Shown in pieces: positions 11,955 to 24,594 of a DNA stretch of 35,000 nt. A program made the translations under genes and the position numbers. Below the pieces are notes generated by a model. The model did no database searches. It was given only the letters and a program-made list of their open reading frames with translations, and was not told the origin of the DNA. The first letter of the stretch is position 1. Each line of letters opens with the position of its first letter. Source of the stretch: Armadillidium nasatum (Eukaryota; Arthropoda; Malacostraca; Isopoda; Armadillidiidae); assembly GCA_009176605.1 (NCBI GenBank), contig SEYY01000440.1, positions 63,658-98,657 on the forward strand, read 5' to 3'.

Positions 11955-12736
11955 CTCATCTGCTTTTTTTACACGCTCCTAAACTGACTCCATCCCCAGT
12001 ACCTCCCTCACTAGCTCATTTCTCATCCTATCTCTTAGTGATACTCCCCTGATGATTCCGAGTACTCTTATTTTCGCAGCTTTTATTCTACTTATATATA
12101 CTATGTTCATTATCCAACAATCCGAACTGTATAAAAATATGGTGCAAGTATTGTTTTGTATTGTATATTAGCACTTTCACTACTGTTGGTATCCCTCTCT
12201 CCTTTAGTAGCGGATTCTTTGAGAATCTTCCAATTCTCTCCTTCAACACGTCTTCCAGCCATCCTTTTTCGTCGAGCACCACGCCTTAGTATTTAAAGTT
12301 ATTCGTCTGCTTAAATCTAGTCTCCCCTATGCTCAACTATCTCTTTTCTTTCTCTTGCTATTACCATTAATTCTATTTTCTCTCATTTTATCTTTATGAC
12401 CATTGATTGAATTTGGCACATCATTACACCTATTTACAGATTCCTGTAAATCCTCAACTCCTGATATTATAATTGGAACACGCATCATTCGCTTAAACTA
12501 ACGAATGTTCTCTTTTCTCCCTAATGCATATCGTTTTATGATAGCTGTCTAGGCACATTGCAAAGAGCAATGATGACAGTACCCTGACCTGTCACTCCGG
12601 TTTTCACTCCAAGCTATCTCAAGCTTCCTCCTCTTCCTCCTCCTCCTCTGACCATATTTATACGTTTTTCGTACATGCTATTAATAGCTGTTGTTAATTT
12701 CCCAGGTATGTTGTACACTGAGTCTTTCAATACTCT

Positions 12737-12973
12737 TCATAGTCTTTCTGCTTTTATCATATCGAATGCTTTTTCTAAATCTATGAATGTCTCATATGTA
12801 TTTTCATTTCTTTCTACATTTTTCTCGGTCAGAATCTTCCTACAGAATATCAAGTCTGTCGTGGTTTTCACTGATGTAAAACCATGTTGCAATTTTCCAA
12901 TTTTATCTTCAACCTTCATTCCCAATCTTCTCTCTAATACCTTCTCGTATACGTTACTCGCTCCTATTAACAA
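12737..12973 (-). pseudogene. RTE-like reverse transcriptase fragment (motif A)
   Basis: NVYEKVLERRLGMKVEDKIG, KLQHGFTSVKTTTDLIF and YETFIDLEKAFDMIKAERL correspond to the fingers and motif A of an RTE-type RT (compare VYERILERRL, WQHGFRPWRGTMDLIF and YVAFIDLEKAFDRIPRENLW at 27950-28200). The motif A Asp of FIDLEKAFD is present. Neighbouring RT motifs B and C are not readable in one frame. Confidence 0.82.
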
Positions 12974-14639
12974 TATTATTTCTTTATAATTTCCACATTC
13001 TCTTCTATCTCACTTCTTAAGTATTGGCAGATTAATGTTTTCCTCCATTCTGTTGGTATTTTTCTTTCTTCACATGCTTTGTTAAATATTAACGTTAACC
13101 ATTTAGTTATTCCTTCACTTGTCTTGAATCGTATCCTGCACTTTTTCTGTGATTAAACATTTTGATTGCCTCTCTCACCTCCTCTTTTTCAGTCATTCCT
13201 GAACCTAGACCATCTCACTCCTCCTCTTACTCCTCCTCCTCCATCTCCACATTCAGCAACTCTTCAAAATATTCTCTCCTCTGTCTCCTCAAGAAGCGGT
13301 TCTCCCTCTTTATTCAAAACCATATACGTTTCGGGTTCTTTACTTCCTTTCAAGGTCTTGGCCATTCCATATACAAGTTTTTGTGCTTTTCATATCCTCC
13401 TTCAGTTCTCTTCCTATTTTGATGAAGGTGGAATCCTTATTTCTTCCTTTCACATCTTCTGCATGGTTTCTTGTTCTAACATGTTCTCTTTAATTTTTCT
13501 CTATTCTTGTCTTCATCCATTTCCTATATTCCTCGTTCTTGAGCTTCGCTGCATTATTAACCCCCTCATTCTACTACTCCGTCCTTTTCCTCCTTCCTCC
13601 TCCGATTTTCTCCTATCATATTATTTCACTTGTTGCCCGATCTACTCCATCTCTAAAGGCTTCTCAGCTCTCTTTCACAGTTTCCAGTTCTTCTCTCTTT
13701 TTTCATATTCCTGAGCAATCCTTTCGTTAAACTCTTCTGTAACTCCCTCCTACCTCAGCTTCTCCAAATTCTACCTCACTCTCACTTTCCTTCTTGGCTT
13801 CTTCTCTGCTTTTCACCTACATTTTCCCAGTACCATTCAATTATCCGCATCTATGGAGAACATGGGCACATTTTTCACATCTTCGAAGATTCTCTATTCT
13901 TTTGTCAGCATTATGTCGATCATTGACTTCTCCGTAAAGCTCTGTACTTCTGTACTTCATTTATACAACTTCCATTTCTAGCTCTCTTCATGTTTGAAGA
14001 AATTGTTCATGATTGTCATACTGTTTCTTACGGCAAAGTAAATCTGATGTTCACATTCAATGTTTCCCTCCTTCACTCCATATACCCCCAGAACCTTCTG
14101 CTACAGTTCTATACGTGTTTCCAAATGAGCGCTCATATCGCCCAGAATTATTTTCTTCTCTCCTCTCACTGCATCATAAGTCTGTTGGGGCTCGTTACTA
14201 GAACCTTTCTTCTCTTCTACTGATCTTCCCTAGTTATCGCTATTTTTCTTTCATTTACATAAATTGTTTTCGTTTCTTTACAACTCCGATCTCGTGATGA
14301 TAGCTAATCCATGCCTTCTCTCCTCCTTTTTTTCCTTTGTAGATCAACAAATATTCACAGTGTAATTTCTGTACCTTACCTGGAGAATCCCCAGCACATC
14401 TACAGTTAATTTCTCTCTTTCATCAAGTTCACAGCCTCCTCCTACTCCTCCTATCCAGTGAATGTGCTAGCGTTTATAGTTCCATATCGATATTGCCTCT
14501 CATTTAGTAGTTCATTATAAAGCCGTCAACCTTTGATGTGTCTTGTTCGAGGTGTAGTATTGGTATCTCGAACATCCTTTGTTATATTTAGCCGGCTTGC
14601 TAGGCATGTCGCCACAACCTATTAAATGCTAGAAATACA

Positions 14640-15109
<470 letters not shown>

Positions 15110-15153
15110 CTTTTGGTGGGCAAAGGCAGGAGGCCTACCAGTATCCACCAGAG

Positions 15154-15618
15154 TTAGGAAAATGCCGGAATTCTTGTCGTTAATGGACAACATGTTCCGA
15201 TAAACGGCGTGCAAGTTAAAGGAAGTTGGAAAAACAGATAAAGAAAGTGTGTTCCAGAATTGAACAGTAGACTACATGTAAGATTGAGCATAGAGGTTAA
15301 GCCTAGGGTTGGAGAGTTAAACAGAGAAAGATGAGACTCTGTAGAAAGTCGTGTTGCACCAGCCCTTCTTAATGGAGGAGGTATGCGACGTGAGAGTTCA
15401 GAAGAGCAATGTCCCTTGTAATAGCGATGGAATAGAAAAAGTGAGGCAGCATTTCGACCTGGAGAAAGAGATTGAAGAGAATAAGTGAGAGCGGGAAAGT
15501 TGATAAGACGCAAAACTCCTATACATAACTTCTCAAAGGATAGCTGTATAAATGGAACCACTCCAGATGTGTTAAGTATACTCCATACAGGGGCGAAAAA
15601 TATCACTATAGGGAGCAA
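15154..15618 (-). pseudogene. Copy C: C-terminal ORF2 region
   Basis: Open minus-strand frame with FAPVWSILNTSGVVPFIQLS in one register and RLINFPALTYSLQSLSPGRN, LFLFHRYYKGHCSSELSRRI, PPPLRRAGATRLSTESH. The last two match copy A at 1905-2075. The frame then leaves the true coding register, so its end (beyond LSLFNSP) is not biological. Confidence 0.72.
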
Positions 15619-16692
15619 GCAACTGGAGTGGCGTGAAGAATTTACGAAGGAGCCTCAAAACACCCAACCTTTTAGAAACTTGTCTAGAAAGAAAAGTAAT
15701 GGGATCTATCCAGAAAGATCACGGGAAAAAGATGCACCTAGAATATTAAGAACAGATGAAGGTTTGAGTTATGTTTTTTCGAAGAAGATATCATAGTTGT
15801 GTGGAATGTTATGTCGAGTAGAGAGATGGAGGAATTGAATTTCTGATGCATTGAAAACGACCATGTTTAAACTGACCCAATTTTAAATGCAAGAGAGATG
15901 AGAGGTCAGTTGCTCCAAGGCTTTACTTCTTGCATCAATTAACTGCTGTTAGGAGGGGCGTCTTTGAGACTGAAAGGAGTAGTGAAAGGTGGAGTCATCA
16001 GCATAGGAATGGATAGGTGATTAGATAATAGAGGGAAGATCATTAATAAAAAGTAGAAAAAGAGTTGGAGGTAGGACAGATTCCTGAGGAACTCCACTAT
16101 TTATAGATTTAAAGGAAGAATCGTGGTCGTCTACAACAGCTGCTATAAAACGTCAGGTTAGGAATTAGTAAGAAGGTCACAGATAGAAGATAGATCCCGA
16201 AAGAGAGAATTTTAGAAATCAAAGCTTTGCCCCAGACTCTTTCGAAAGCTTTCGATATGTCTAGAGACATAGCGAAAGATTCATCGAAACACCATAGAGC
16301 GAAGGACCAAGAATCAGAAAGAAGGGAAAGAAGATCATCAGTAGAATGTTTTTTAAGAAAGTCATACTGGCGATCATAGATAAGATTAGAATAATTAAAG
16401 TGTTTCCAAATCTTCCTATTAAGAATAGATTCGAAAACTTTAGAAAGAACGGAGGTTAAAGAAACAGAACGATAGTTAGAGGGTTGAATATGGTCCCCTT
16501 CTTCGGCACAGGCTGAATGAGTTCACTTTTCCAGCTACAATGGAAGGTCAACGTTGATAGACATAGATGAAATAGTTTACCAAGACAGGGTACAAGCTCT
16601 GAAGCACAAGTTTTGAGAACCACAGGAGGATTACCGTCAGGGCCGTGTGCCTTCTTAGTATTAAGCTTAGAGAGAGAAGAAATGACAAGAAA

Positions 16693-17195
16693 CTACAATA
16701 TTAGGTGTAAATGAGTTGGAGGCGGTTGAAGGAGGAGGAATTTAGCTCCAGAATTGTCTAAGGCAGAGTTAGATGCAAAGGTATGAGCAAAGAGTTTAGC
16801 TTTAATAGAAGGTAGTTCGGCAGTTGTACCGTCAGAAAATACTAGAAGGGGGAAAGAGGAAGAAGCAAAAATAGAGTTGACATCTTTTGCAAAATGATAG
16901 AAAGGGCGAGAGGAAGAGGAGTCAGAAGGATTATTGCATTTACAAAGAAGAAAAGTTTTTGACGTCAAGAAGAGTAGATTTAACACGATTCCGGTTTGAA
17001 ATATAAGTTGAATGAATTTCTCGAGTTTGAAGACCACAGTAATTCCTAAAGGCAGCATCCCTGCGGCGGATAGCACGAGAACAAGTAGAGTTAAACCAAG
17101 GCTTGTTGGGTTTAATAGAAGGGATAGAATATGGAATGTACGCCTCCAAGCTGGAGTGAATCACCTCGGTTATTTGCTCAGCACACTCCGAGGAA
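16693..17195 (-). pseudogene. Copy C: linker before the RT
   Basis: Two overlapping registers cover the linker: CAEQITEVIHSSLEAYIPYS, KPWFNSTCSRAIRRRDAAF and STYISNRNRVKSTLLDVK, then after a shift KCNNPSDSSSSRPFYHFAKD and SDGTTAELPSIKAKLFAHTF. All correspond in order to copy A at 215-680. The homology ends abruptly near 17195. Confidence 0.78.
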
Positions 17196-17199
17196 TAAT

Positions 17200-19192
17200 T
17201 AAAATAAACAGGTAGAGAGAAGAAGAGAGGAATGTGAAAACGAACTGAAAATAGAGAATTACTTGAACGAAGTTCCTGAAGATGCAAATTTTGATGACAT
17301 GCTAAGAAGTGTTTTGGGAATGGTGATGGAGACGTTGGGTAGGAGATGAATTGGAATGAGGAATTGAAAGAGGAGGTAAGAAAGAAAACAAGAATGATGA
17401 AAATATGGTTGAAGCATAGAACATTACAAACAAGAGCAAGTTACGTGGAAACCGTAAACGAGACAAAGTTGGTTAAAATAAGAAGGTGACGTGAGGGTTG
17501 GCTGAGGAGGTAATGGAGGAGGCGAGGAGGCTGATGGAGGACGCGTGGAGAGGCGGTGAAAAAGTTTACAAATTTGCGAAATCTTGTAGGAAAGGAAAAA
17601 TAATTTAATCTAGGAAGCGTGAATGATGTCAATGGAGGAATGTTGGTTCAGTCGTTAGATGCTAATAAAAGACGGATTAAATATTTTTATAAACTTTTGA
17701 AAGTAGAAGTGTTGGAGGAGGGGAAGGGAGAAAGATGGAGAGATTAGTGTTGGAGAATATTTCGAGAGAGGAATATGAGGTGAATTTGAGCAAGATGAAA
17801 GATGATAAAACGCCAGGAGAAGATGGGTATCGATAGAATTGATTAAGAGAAAGGGAAAGGGGTTAAATGAGAGAATTTTAAAGTTAATTAATAAATGTCT
17901 TAAAGGTAAAGTGATTCGGGAGATTGTAATAATTATAGGGGAATTGTTTTAATTTATCATACTGTAAAGGTACATTAAAGAACACTGAAGGGAAAATTGA
18001 GAGAATAAGTAGAGAGGAGGTTAGAGGAACAATATGGTTATAGAAGAAATAGAAGCACCACAGACTTGATGTTCTCTATGAGGATGACGGTGGGAAAAGG
18101 TTATAAATATAATAGGATATTAAGACAATATACATAGCGTTTATTGACCTGCGAAAAGCTTTTGATTCTGTGCCAAGGCGCAAGCTGTGGAGGGTATTTA
18201 AGAGAGAAAATGGAGTGGGTGAAGGATTGACGAAGGAAGTGGAAAGTATGTACAATATATGTAGGTGTAATGTGAGGACTGGTACAAGAATAAGGAATGG
18301 TTTGAGATAAAAACGGGAGTAAAACAGGGTAGTGTGTTTTTTCCAGTAATGTTTGTGGCACATTTGAATGTTGTCATTCGAGAGTGAGACAGGATGTGCA
18401 GAATCTGGATGGAGATATAATGGCATATGCTAATTACGTAACATGTTGGAGTCAAAATAGGAAAACTTTAAAAGAGGAGGTAGTAAGCTTCGATTGAAAA
18501 CTGAAGGAGATAGGGTTAAAGATGAATGTAGAGAAGACAAATTTTCACGGTTGTAAGGGAGCAGAACGAGGAGTTCAGAGTGGAGATAGGAGAGGACGTT
18601 ATTAAAAATTTCGGTAGGGGGGGGAGGTTCTTCACGAAGGATGGGGCAATTCACAGGAGATAACTAGTATAATTTAAAAGTACAGTAGAGCAGTTTTTAT
18701 GTTGTACCCAATCCTGAAACACAAATATTTGGGAATGGACGTTAAAAGCGTGATATTTGAAAGTATATTGACGCCTTTCTTGACAAATGGAATGGAGACA
18801 AGGAGTACGACGAGCAGAGAAGAGAGCACACTGTAGACCGCTGAGATGAAGATCTGGAGAGAAGTGGTGCGTAAGATGTGAATGAATAGAGTTAGAAATA
18901 CAATCATAAGAGAGGAGGTGGGGTCAGACCGCTAATGCACAAAGCAGATGTGGCAAGACTGATATGGTGGAGTCATTTGGAGAAGATAAAGGAAAGAAAA
19001 GATGGGAGGGGAGACCGGAGGGCAGGACATAGAGGAAGGGGTGAAGAGATTCGGTGGAAGGTGTGTTGAGGCGATATCGTTTACCAACAATGGAGCAAAT
19101 GATGACAAAGGGAATCATCGTAGATAGAACGTAGTAGAGACGCGTGCTGAGCCCGCTGACAGGCAGTGGAAATAATTAAGTAAGTAGTAATA
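17200..19192 (+). mobile_element. RTE-like retrotransposon, plus-strand copy (5'-truncated, decayed)
   Basis: Readable pieces in shifting frames are a linker (VRKKTRMMKIWLKH region near 17370-17420), LSKMKDDKTPGEDG (about 17787-17826), ELIKRKGKGLNERILKLINK (about 17836-17895), YGYRRNRSTTDLMFSM-like sequence (about 18033-18080), IAFIDLRKAFDSVPRRKLWR (about 18133-18192) and GLKMNVEKT (about 18512-18538). These are the RTE-type RT blocks. The catalytic YADD box is degenerate (AYANYV near 18425-18442). No endonuclease is present; the 5' edge abuts copy C at about 17200. The 3' end, with CTGACAGG at 19156-19163, enters an (AT)n at about 19193. Confidence 0.78.
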
Positions 19193-19203
19193 ATATATAT
19201 ATA

Positions 19204-19300
<97 letters not shown>
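19193..19300. repeat. (AT)n shared by two converging 3' ends
   Basis: AT tract with AATATA interruptions. The plus-strand RTE-like copy ends on its left and the minus-strand jockey copy D ends on its right, so the two retrotransposons meet tail to tail at this repeat. Confidence 0.95.
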
Positions 19301-19301
<1 letters not shown>

Positions 19302-19555
19302 CCACTAGAGACCAAGATCAGAAGCATATTAATTTATACCAAATTAAAATTTGGGGTACTACCAGAATCCTGTTCAAATTAAAATAAATGTGAAAAGTGG
19401 CAAGTCATACATGAAGTTTTAAAGTGAAAGCATAGATAAAGGGATGGTTTCCAGCAAAATAGATAAGGAGGTGTTCAGAGTTGGTCAAGAATAGAGAAAG
19501 GTGAAAGGCATTGGGTCAGAGATTTTGAAAGGCATGAAAATTGCACGAACCCGTA

Positions 19556-21310
19556 TCAATGAAGAAGATATGTGACGGAAGTGTTCAGGAAAGCAATGTC
19601 AGCTGTAATAACAATGGTGTAGAGAAAGTGACGAAACAATTCGACAGAATTAGTGAGAGCAAGAGAGTTAATAAGAAAAAAAGGCTTAAACTCCACGTTT
19701 TCATTGAAAGCTGTATGAGGGGAACAACCCCAGATGAGGTGTACTTCATGCAGGGACGAAAACCCACTATAAAGAGCAAACAACTCGGGTGGCATGAAGA
19801 AATGACGACGGTGCCCCAGAATACCCAACCTCTTAGAAGTTTGTTTAAGGAGAAGTAAATGTGATCCTATAAAGTAAGATCAGGAGAAAAAGAAACACCG
19901 AGAATATTACAGACATACGAAGATTTGAGTTATGTGTTTTCAATGAAGATGTCATAGTTGTGTGGAAGGTTGTCTAGTACAGAGATATAGGAACTAGGTT
20001 TTTGAGGCATTGAAAAGACCATGTTTTCTCTGCCAAAATTTGAAATACGAGAAATATCAGGGGTCAGTTGCTTCAAGGTCATCATTCTAGGTCTTAGTGT
20101 TCCTACTACTATTGGGAGGACTGTCTTTCAATTTGAAAGGATTAACGAAGGGTGGAATTATCTGCATAGGTATGGATGGGAGATGAAGTAATAGAGAGTA
20201 GGTCATTAATAAAAATCTGAAAAAGAGTTGGGAATAGGACAGATCTCTAAAGAACACCACTATTAATAGGTTTAAAGGACGAACGGTAGCCGCCTACAAC
20301 AGTTGTCATATAACAACCGGAAATGAAGTCAGAGAGAAGATCACAGAAAGAAAAGTAGATTCTAAAAGAGCGAAGTTGAAATCGTTGCCAGACTCTATTG
20401 AAGGCTTTCGAAATGTCCAACACTCAGAAGCGAGGAGAGCCAAGGATCAGAGAGAAAAGAAAGAGTATCACCAGTGGTGTTTTTTTAGGAAAACTATACC
20501 AGCGATAAAACATAATACTGAAAAGTTTAAGATTTTTCCGAATCTTCCTGATAAAGATAGATTCGAAAATTTATATATATGGTTGGTTGATGGCTGAGAG
20601 TAATCTCCTTTTTTTCGGCACAGGGTGAAAAGAAGAGGGTTGAAATAGAAAGAAAAAAGTTAAATAGTTTTAAAATGCAGCGTGCAAGCTCAGAAGCACA
20701 TGTTTTTAAAACCACAGCAGGGATACAATCAAGACCATACGCCTTCTTAGTGTTAAGTTCAGAGAGAGCAGAAATGATATTAAAAAAATTACAGTTTTAG
20801 GCATAAATGAGTTGAAGGGGGATACAATATGAGGTATAGATCCGGAATTGTCTAAGGTTCAATTAGAGGCAAAAGTTTGAGCGAAGAGTTCAGCTTTATA
20901 GGAAGGTAAAACGGCAGTTGTACCGTCGGAAGATACTAGAGGAGGGAAAGTGGATGTAGCAAAGTTAAAGTGGACATATTTTGCAAAATGACAGAAAGGG
21001 CGTAAGAAAGAAGAACCAGAAAGATTAGTGCATTTTCTACAGAAATATGAGTTTTTGGTGTTACGGTGAATGGATTTTGAACTATTCCTAGATGAAATAT
21101 AAGCTACGTGATTTTCTGAAGGATGGAAATAACAGTAATCCTTGAAGGCAGTATCCCTGCGGAGAATAGTACTAGAACAAGCAGGATTAAACCAAGGGTT
21201 GTTAGGTTTAATAGAACTTAAAGAATATGGAATGTCCGCCTCTATGCCAGAGAGAATCACTTTCGTAATGAGCTCTGCACACCCTATGGGACCCTCCCAC
21301 GAAATCAATT
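19556..21310 (-). pseudogene. Copy D: linker, reverse transcriptase and C-terminal region (broken)
   Basis: PNNPWFNPACSSTILRRDTA (about 21205-21145), [40 protein letters not shown] (about 20937-20865), [11 protein letters not shown] (20715-20685) and then degraded RT down to SFNENVEF/LLINSLALTNS (about 19735-19640). RT motif C is not readable as YADD. Relics of each block occur in the correct order and spacing compared with copy B, so the loss is by point change and small indels. Confidence 0.75.
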
Positions 21311-21429
21311 ATCATTCCATATAGAAACAAAGAAGTACGACCGCAAGTTCGATCAGTTGCTGCACCGAAATGCCACAAATATTTCTTCTCAATAGGTTGG
21401 GTCCTTCTTATGGAAGACTGAAGAAGAAA

Positions 21430-22140
21430 GTAGACAGAAGAAGATATGGGGATAAGAAGGTGATCAGATAAACTCAGAGGTGGATAGAGTTTAAAAGTAT
21501 AAAGAGAAGGATAAAAGTTTAAAAAGGTGTAGAATATTCGGTTCATCTCCAAGGATACGAGAAGTTAGTTGCACCAACTGCTCAAGATCGTTTTGTATAG
21601 AGAAATGTAAAGCACGTTCATTAGTTGTATCAGGGGAAGTAGAAGAAAGATATTTGGCTGTGATGAACATTAAAATCACCAAATTTTATGATTTCAGAGA
21701 AAGGAGAAGAGAAAATGTGCTCTATTTTAGAGTTCAGATCGTGGAAGAATTTAAGATAGTCAATGGAATTAGGAAAAAAATGAATAGGAAAAATAAATTT
21801 AGTCTTAGAATGGCAAGAGAGCCTAAGCTACAAGGTAGAAAAATATGAAGACTCCATATTAAAGACACGAGAACAAACAACATGGTTGCGCACATATTAA
21901 CAACAACCATCTTTGGCTGAAAATTGAGGACAGAGACAGTACAAGGAAACAGAAAAGCGTTTGCTATAAGAATGCTCAAGTACCTGAAGAATTAAGAAAA
22001 ATATGTGAGGTCTAGAGGAAGAGAGCTGGTGCTCAACAAAGTGGAAATTGGACTGTCTACCGCAAATGCAGAAATTAATGAAAAAAAATAGACCGTGCAC
22101 CAGGGCAAGCCAACGGCAACGTCCTGGAGGTACCAAACCT
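21430..22140 (-). pseudogene. Copy D: APE-type endonuclease (broken)
   Basis: This is the only readable endonuclease N-terminal half of this jockey family in the window apart from fragments in copy F. Order on the minus strand: VEHQLSSSRPHIF, then the LPCSL...LNLFFLFIFF register, VILMFITAKYLSSTSPD (corresponding to the GDFNVHH strand), ALHFSIQNDLEQLVQLTSRI, DEPNILHLF and SLSDHLLIPIS. The SDH His and Asp, which help catalysis in APE nucleases, are present, but the GDFN Asp and Asn have been lost or shifted. Several frames are needed to read it. Confidence 0.75.
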
Positions 22141-22243
22141 ATCTCCGGAGACTCCCAAGTGGTGATGGGTGAAGGGGTGGATGAGTAACTATTTTATGAA
22201 GACGCCCTCTAGAGTCCTTGTTGGAGAATGTGGAAATGATCGC

Positions 22244-22357
<114 letters not shown>

Positions 22358-22424
22358 CATGTTTCATAAAGGACAAATGACACAACCCTAAAGATATGAA
22401 AGAACTAGTATAAATTGGGGGGCA

Positions 22425-23066
22425 ATGCGCCGCTTCTTTGCTAACTATCATTGGAATGAATCTTGCTTTGTCTCTGGGGACGCTTCTGTCTCTGCTGAAA
22501 AGGTAGGGGCAGTAATCCTTGAAGGGATGGGCAGATTCATTCCATCTTCAACTAAATCTTTTTCTCCTCAAAATCCATGGTTCGATGGTAATTGTTCTCT
22601 TGCCCTCCGGGAGAGAGACAATGCTTATCGTGAATGGAAAAACTCTCCTTCTCCTATCACTCTTGCTAATTTTCATTCAGCCCGGAATCGATGCAGGGAT
22701 GTTCTTCGACGGACTAAGCGTACTTTCATAAAAAGGAAGTGCGCTGACCTCCATGGCTCTCCTACTGATAAAAATTTCTGGCCTCTTGTCAAAAATATCT
22801 CTAACAACTTCTGTAAATCTGCCTTTCCTCCTCTTATTCGCTCTGATGGTTCTGTAGCTAATACTCCTTCTGAAAAGGCTAATCTCTTCGGCCTCCTTTT
22901 TTCATCTAATTCCACCCTGCTCGATTCTGGCATCCCTCCTCCTACTCCTTCTCCTCTCAGGTGTCCCATGCCTCTACCTGTAATTACTCGTCCTCGATTC
23001 TGGCATCCCTCCTCCTACTCCTTCTCCTCTCAGGTGTCCCATACCTCTACCTATAATTACTCATGA
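22425..23066 (+). pseudogene. Copy E: linker region, frame broken by a 73-bp duplication
   Basis: Open frame with NPWFDGNCSLALRERDNAYR, ANFHSARNRCRDVLRR, KNFWPLVKNISNNFCKSAF and SDGSVANTPSEKANLFGLLF. The ATG at 22425 is inside the 5'-truncated element and is not a natural start. The sequence 22921-22993 is repeated at 22994-23066 with a handful of changes. Because 73 is not a multiple of three, the second unit shifts the reading and ends it at a TGA (23064-23066). The frame before the first unit is the same as the frame of the downstream RT once one unit is discounted. Confidence 0.9.
22921..23066 (+). repeat. 73-bp tandem duplication inside copy E
   Basis: TCGATTCTGGCATCCCTCC occurs at 22921 and again at 22994. 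The two units agree except near their ends (CATGCCTCTACCTGTAATT against CATACCTCTACCTATAATT; TCGTCC against TCATGA). The period is 73. Confidence 0.95.
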
Positions 23067-23070
23067 TCGG

Positions 23071-24273
23071 GTGCATGGGATCCTGAAATCTATGAACGTC
23101 AGGAAGGCCAGTGGCCCGGATGGCATTCCCCCTCGTGTTCTGAGGGAGTGTGCTTCCGAGTTGGCCCCTGTCCTCGTTCAGCTCTACTCTCTGTGCCTTA
23201 ATACTAATACTTTTCCTCTATGCTGGAAGCGTGCGTTGGTTCAGCCGATCCCGAAAAAAGGTAGCCGTTCTGACCCTTCTAACTATCGACCTATAGCTCT
23301 CACTTGTGTTCTATCTAAAATTTTTGAAACTCTCCTCAACTCTCATTTCCTGGATCATTTGGAGTCTCATTCTCTTCTCTCTGATCACCAGTATGGCTTT
23401 CGTCGCTCGAGGTCAACTGGTGACATACTTTCCTATCTTACTGATCTATGGTCTTCTGCCCTTAGGGACTTCGGGGAGTCTTGTGTGGTGGCGCTTGACA
23501 TATCCAAGGCTTTCGACCGGGTATGGCATGCGTCGCTACTCTCTAAGCTCCCTTCCTTTGGGTTTCCTCCTTCTCTTTGCTTACTCTTGTCTAGTTTTCT
23601 CTCAGATCGTTCCATTTCGGCAGTTGTAGATGGAGCGACCTCTTCCTCCTTTTCTGTCAACTGTGGTGTTCCTCAGGGTTCTGTTTTATCTCCAACCTTA
23701 TTCTTACTTTTCATTAACGATCTTCTCCACTGCACTTCTAACTCTGTTCACTCTTATGCTGATGATTCAACTCTACATTCTTCTACTCATTTCAAATCTG
23801 CTCCCTCTTTTGCTTCTAGAGTTGCTTCTCGTCTTCAACTTTCCGATTCTATTCTTGCCGATCTGGATGGAATTTCCCGGTGGGGACGTAGCAACCTTGT
23901 GAAATTCAACTCTTTAAAAACTCAACTTCTTTACATCTCCCTCTCAAAAACACCTCCTAACTTTCCTATCGTCTTCGATGGCTCTGCCGTCTCACCTGTA
24001 AATAACATTAGCATTCTTGGTCTAAACATAAACAACAAACTGTCTTGGAAACCACATATCACAATGGTTGCTAAAGCTGCCTCTAAGAAGCTGGGAGTTC
24101 TGTTCAGGTTGCGAGAGTTTTTTTCTTCTGAGCAGTTACTCCAGATATATAAGGGTCTTATTCGCCCTTGTATGGAGTACTGTTCTCACATTTGGGGGGG
24201 CTCTGGCTCCTCCTCTCTTCTGGATAGGGTTGAGTCAAAAGCTATGAGATTAATAAACTGTCCCCTACTTTAA
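23071..24273 (+). CDS. Copy E: reverse transcriptase open reading frame (400 codons)
   Basis: Uninterrupted RT with all core motifs: [86 protein letters not shown] (motif A), GVPQGSVLSPTLFLLFINDL (motif B), HSYADDSTLHS (YADD at 23755-23766), LGLNINNKLSWKPHI and RPCMEYCSHIWGG. The three catalytic aspartates are all present. A methionine occurs at its start, but the real protein would begin far upstream in ORF2, so this is a fragment of a polyprotein. It ends at TAA 24271-24273, inside MRLINCPLL, where relatives continue. I cannot say whether any product is made. Confidence 0.9.
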   Translation: MHGILKSMNVRKASGPDGIPPRVLRECASELAPVLVQLYSLCLNTNTFPLCWKRALVQPIPKKGSRSDPSNYRPIALTCVLSKIFETLLNSHFLDHLESHSLLSDHQYGFRRSRSTGDILSYLTDLWSSALRDFGESCVVALDISKAFDRVWHASLLSKLPSFGFPPSLCLLLSSFLSDRSISAVVDGATSSSFSVNCGVPQGSVLSPTLFLLFINDLLHCTSNSVHSYADDSTLHSSTHFKSAPSFASRVASRLQLSDSILADLDGISRWGRSNLVKFNSLKTQLLYISLSKTPPNFPIVFDGSAVSPVNNISILGLNINNKLSWKPHITMVAKAASKKLGVLFRLREFFSSEQLLQIYKGLIRPCMEYCSHIWGGSGSSSLLDRVESKAMRLINCPLL

Positions 24274-24594
24274 AACTCTCTTGACCCTCTGTCCCTGCGA
24301 CGTGACGTTGGCGCGCTATCTCTTTTCTACAGGTACTACAATGGCAGGTGCTCGAGGGAATTGGCCTCTCGCATTCCTCCACCGTTGCGTCGTCCTCGTT
24401 GCACGAGGGGTGCCCTGCTTTCGCATCAATTTTGTGTGGACGTAGGGAATCCCAGGCTAGCCCGTTGTGGTACCTCCTTCTTTCCAGCCACCTCTATTCT
24501 GTGGAATTCTCTACCATCTTCCATTTTTCCAACTGTATTTAATCTTCCACTCTTCAAGTCTTCCGTCTGCGCCCACCTGAGGGCTGTGCGTTAG
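24274..24594 (+). pseudogene. Copy E: C-terminal tail after an in-frame stop
   Basis: Directly after the stop the same frame continues for 106 codons: NSLDPLSLRRDVGALSLFYR, YYNGRCSRELASRIPPPLRR, SILWNSLPSSIFPTVFN and a final HLRAVR with TAG. This matches the C-terminal tail of copies A and B (LSARRNVASLSLYYRYYNG, WNTLPSSIFPTTYD). One nonsense change therefore separates it from the RT. Confidence 0.88.

Noticed and set aside
13166-13714. 182-codon plus-strand Ser/Leu/Phe-rich frame as a possible membrane protein
   Set aside because: It is the antisense of a decayed RTE-like element, where C/T-rich antisense sequence mimics hydrophobic segments.
18600-18670. Possible separate gene in the G-rich stretch near 18610
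   Set aside because: It is in line with the decayed plus-strand RTE-like copy and shows no independent frame.
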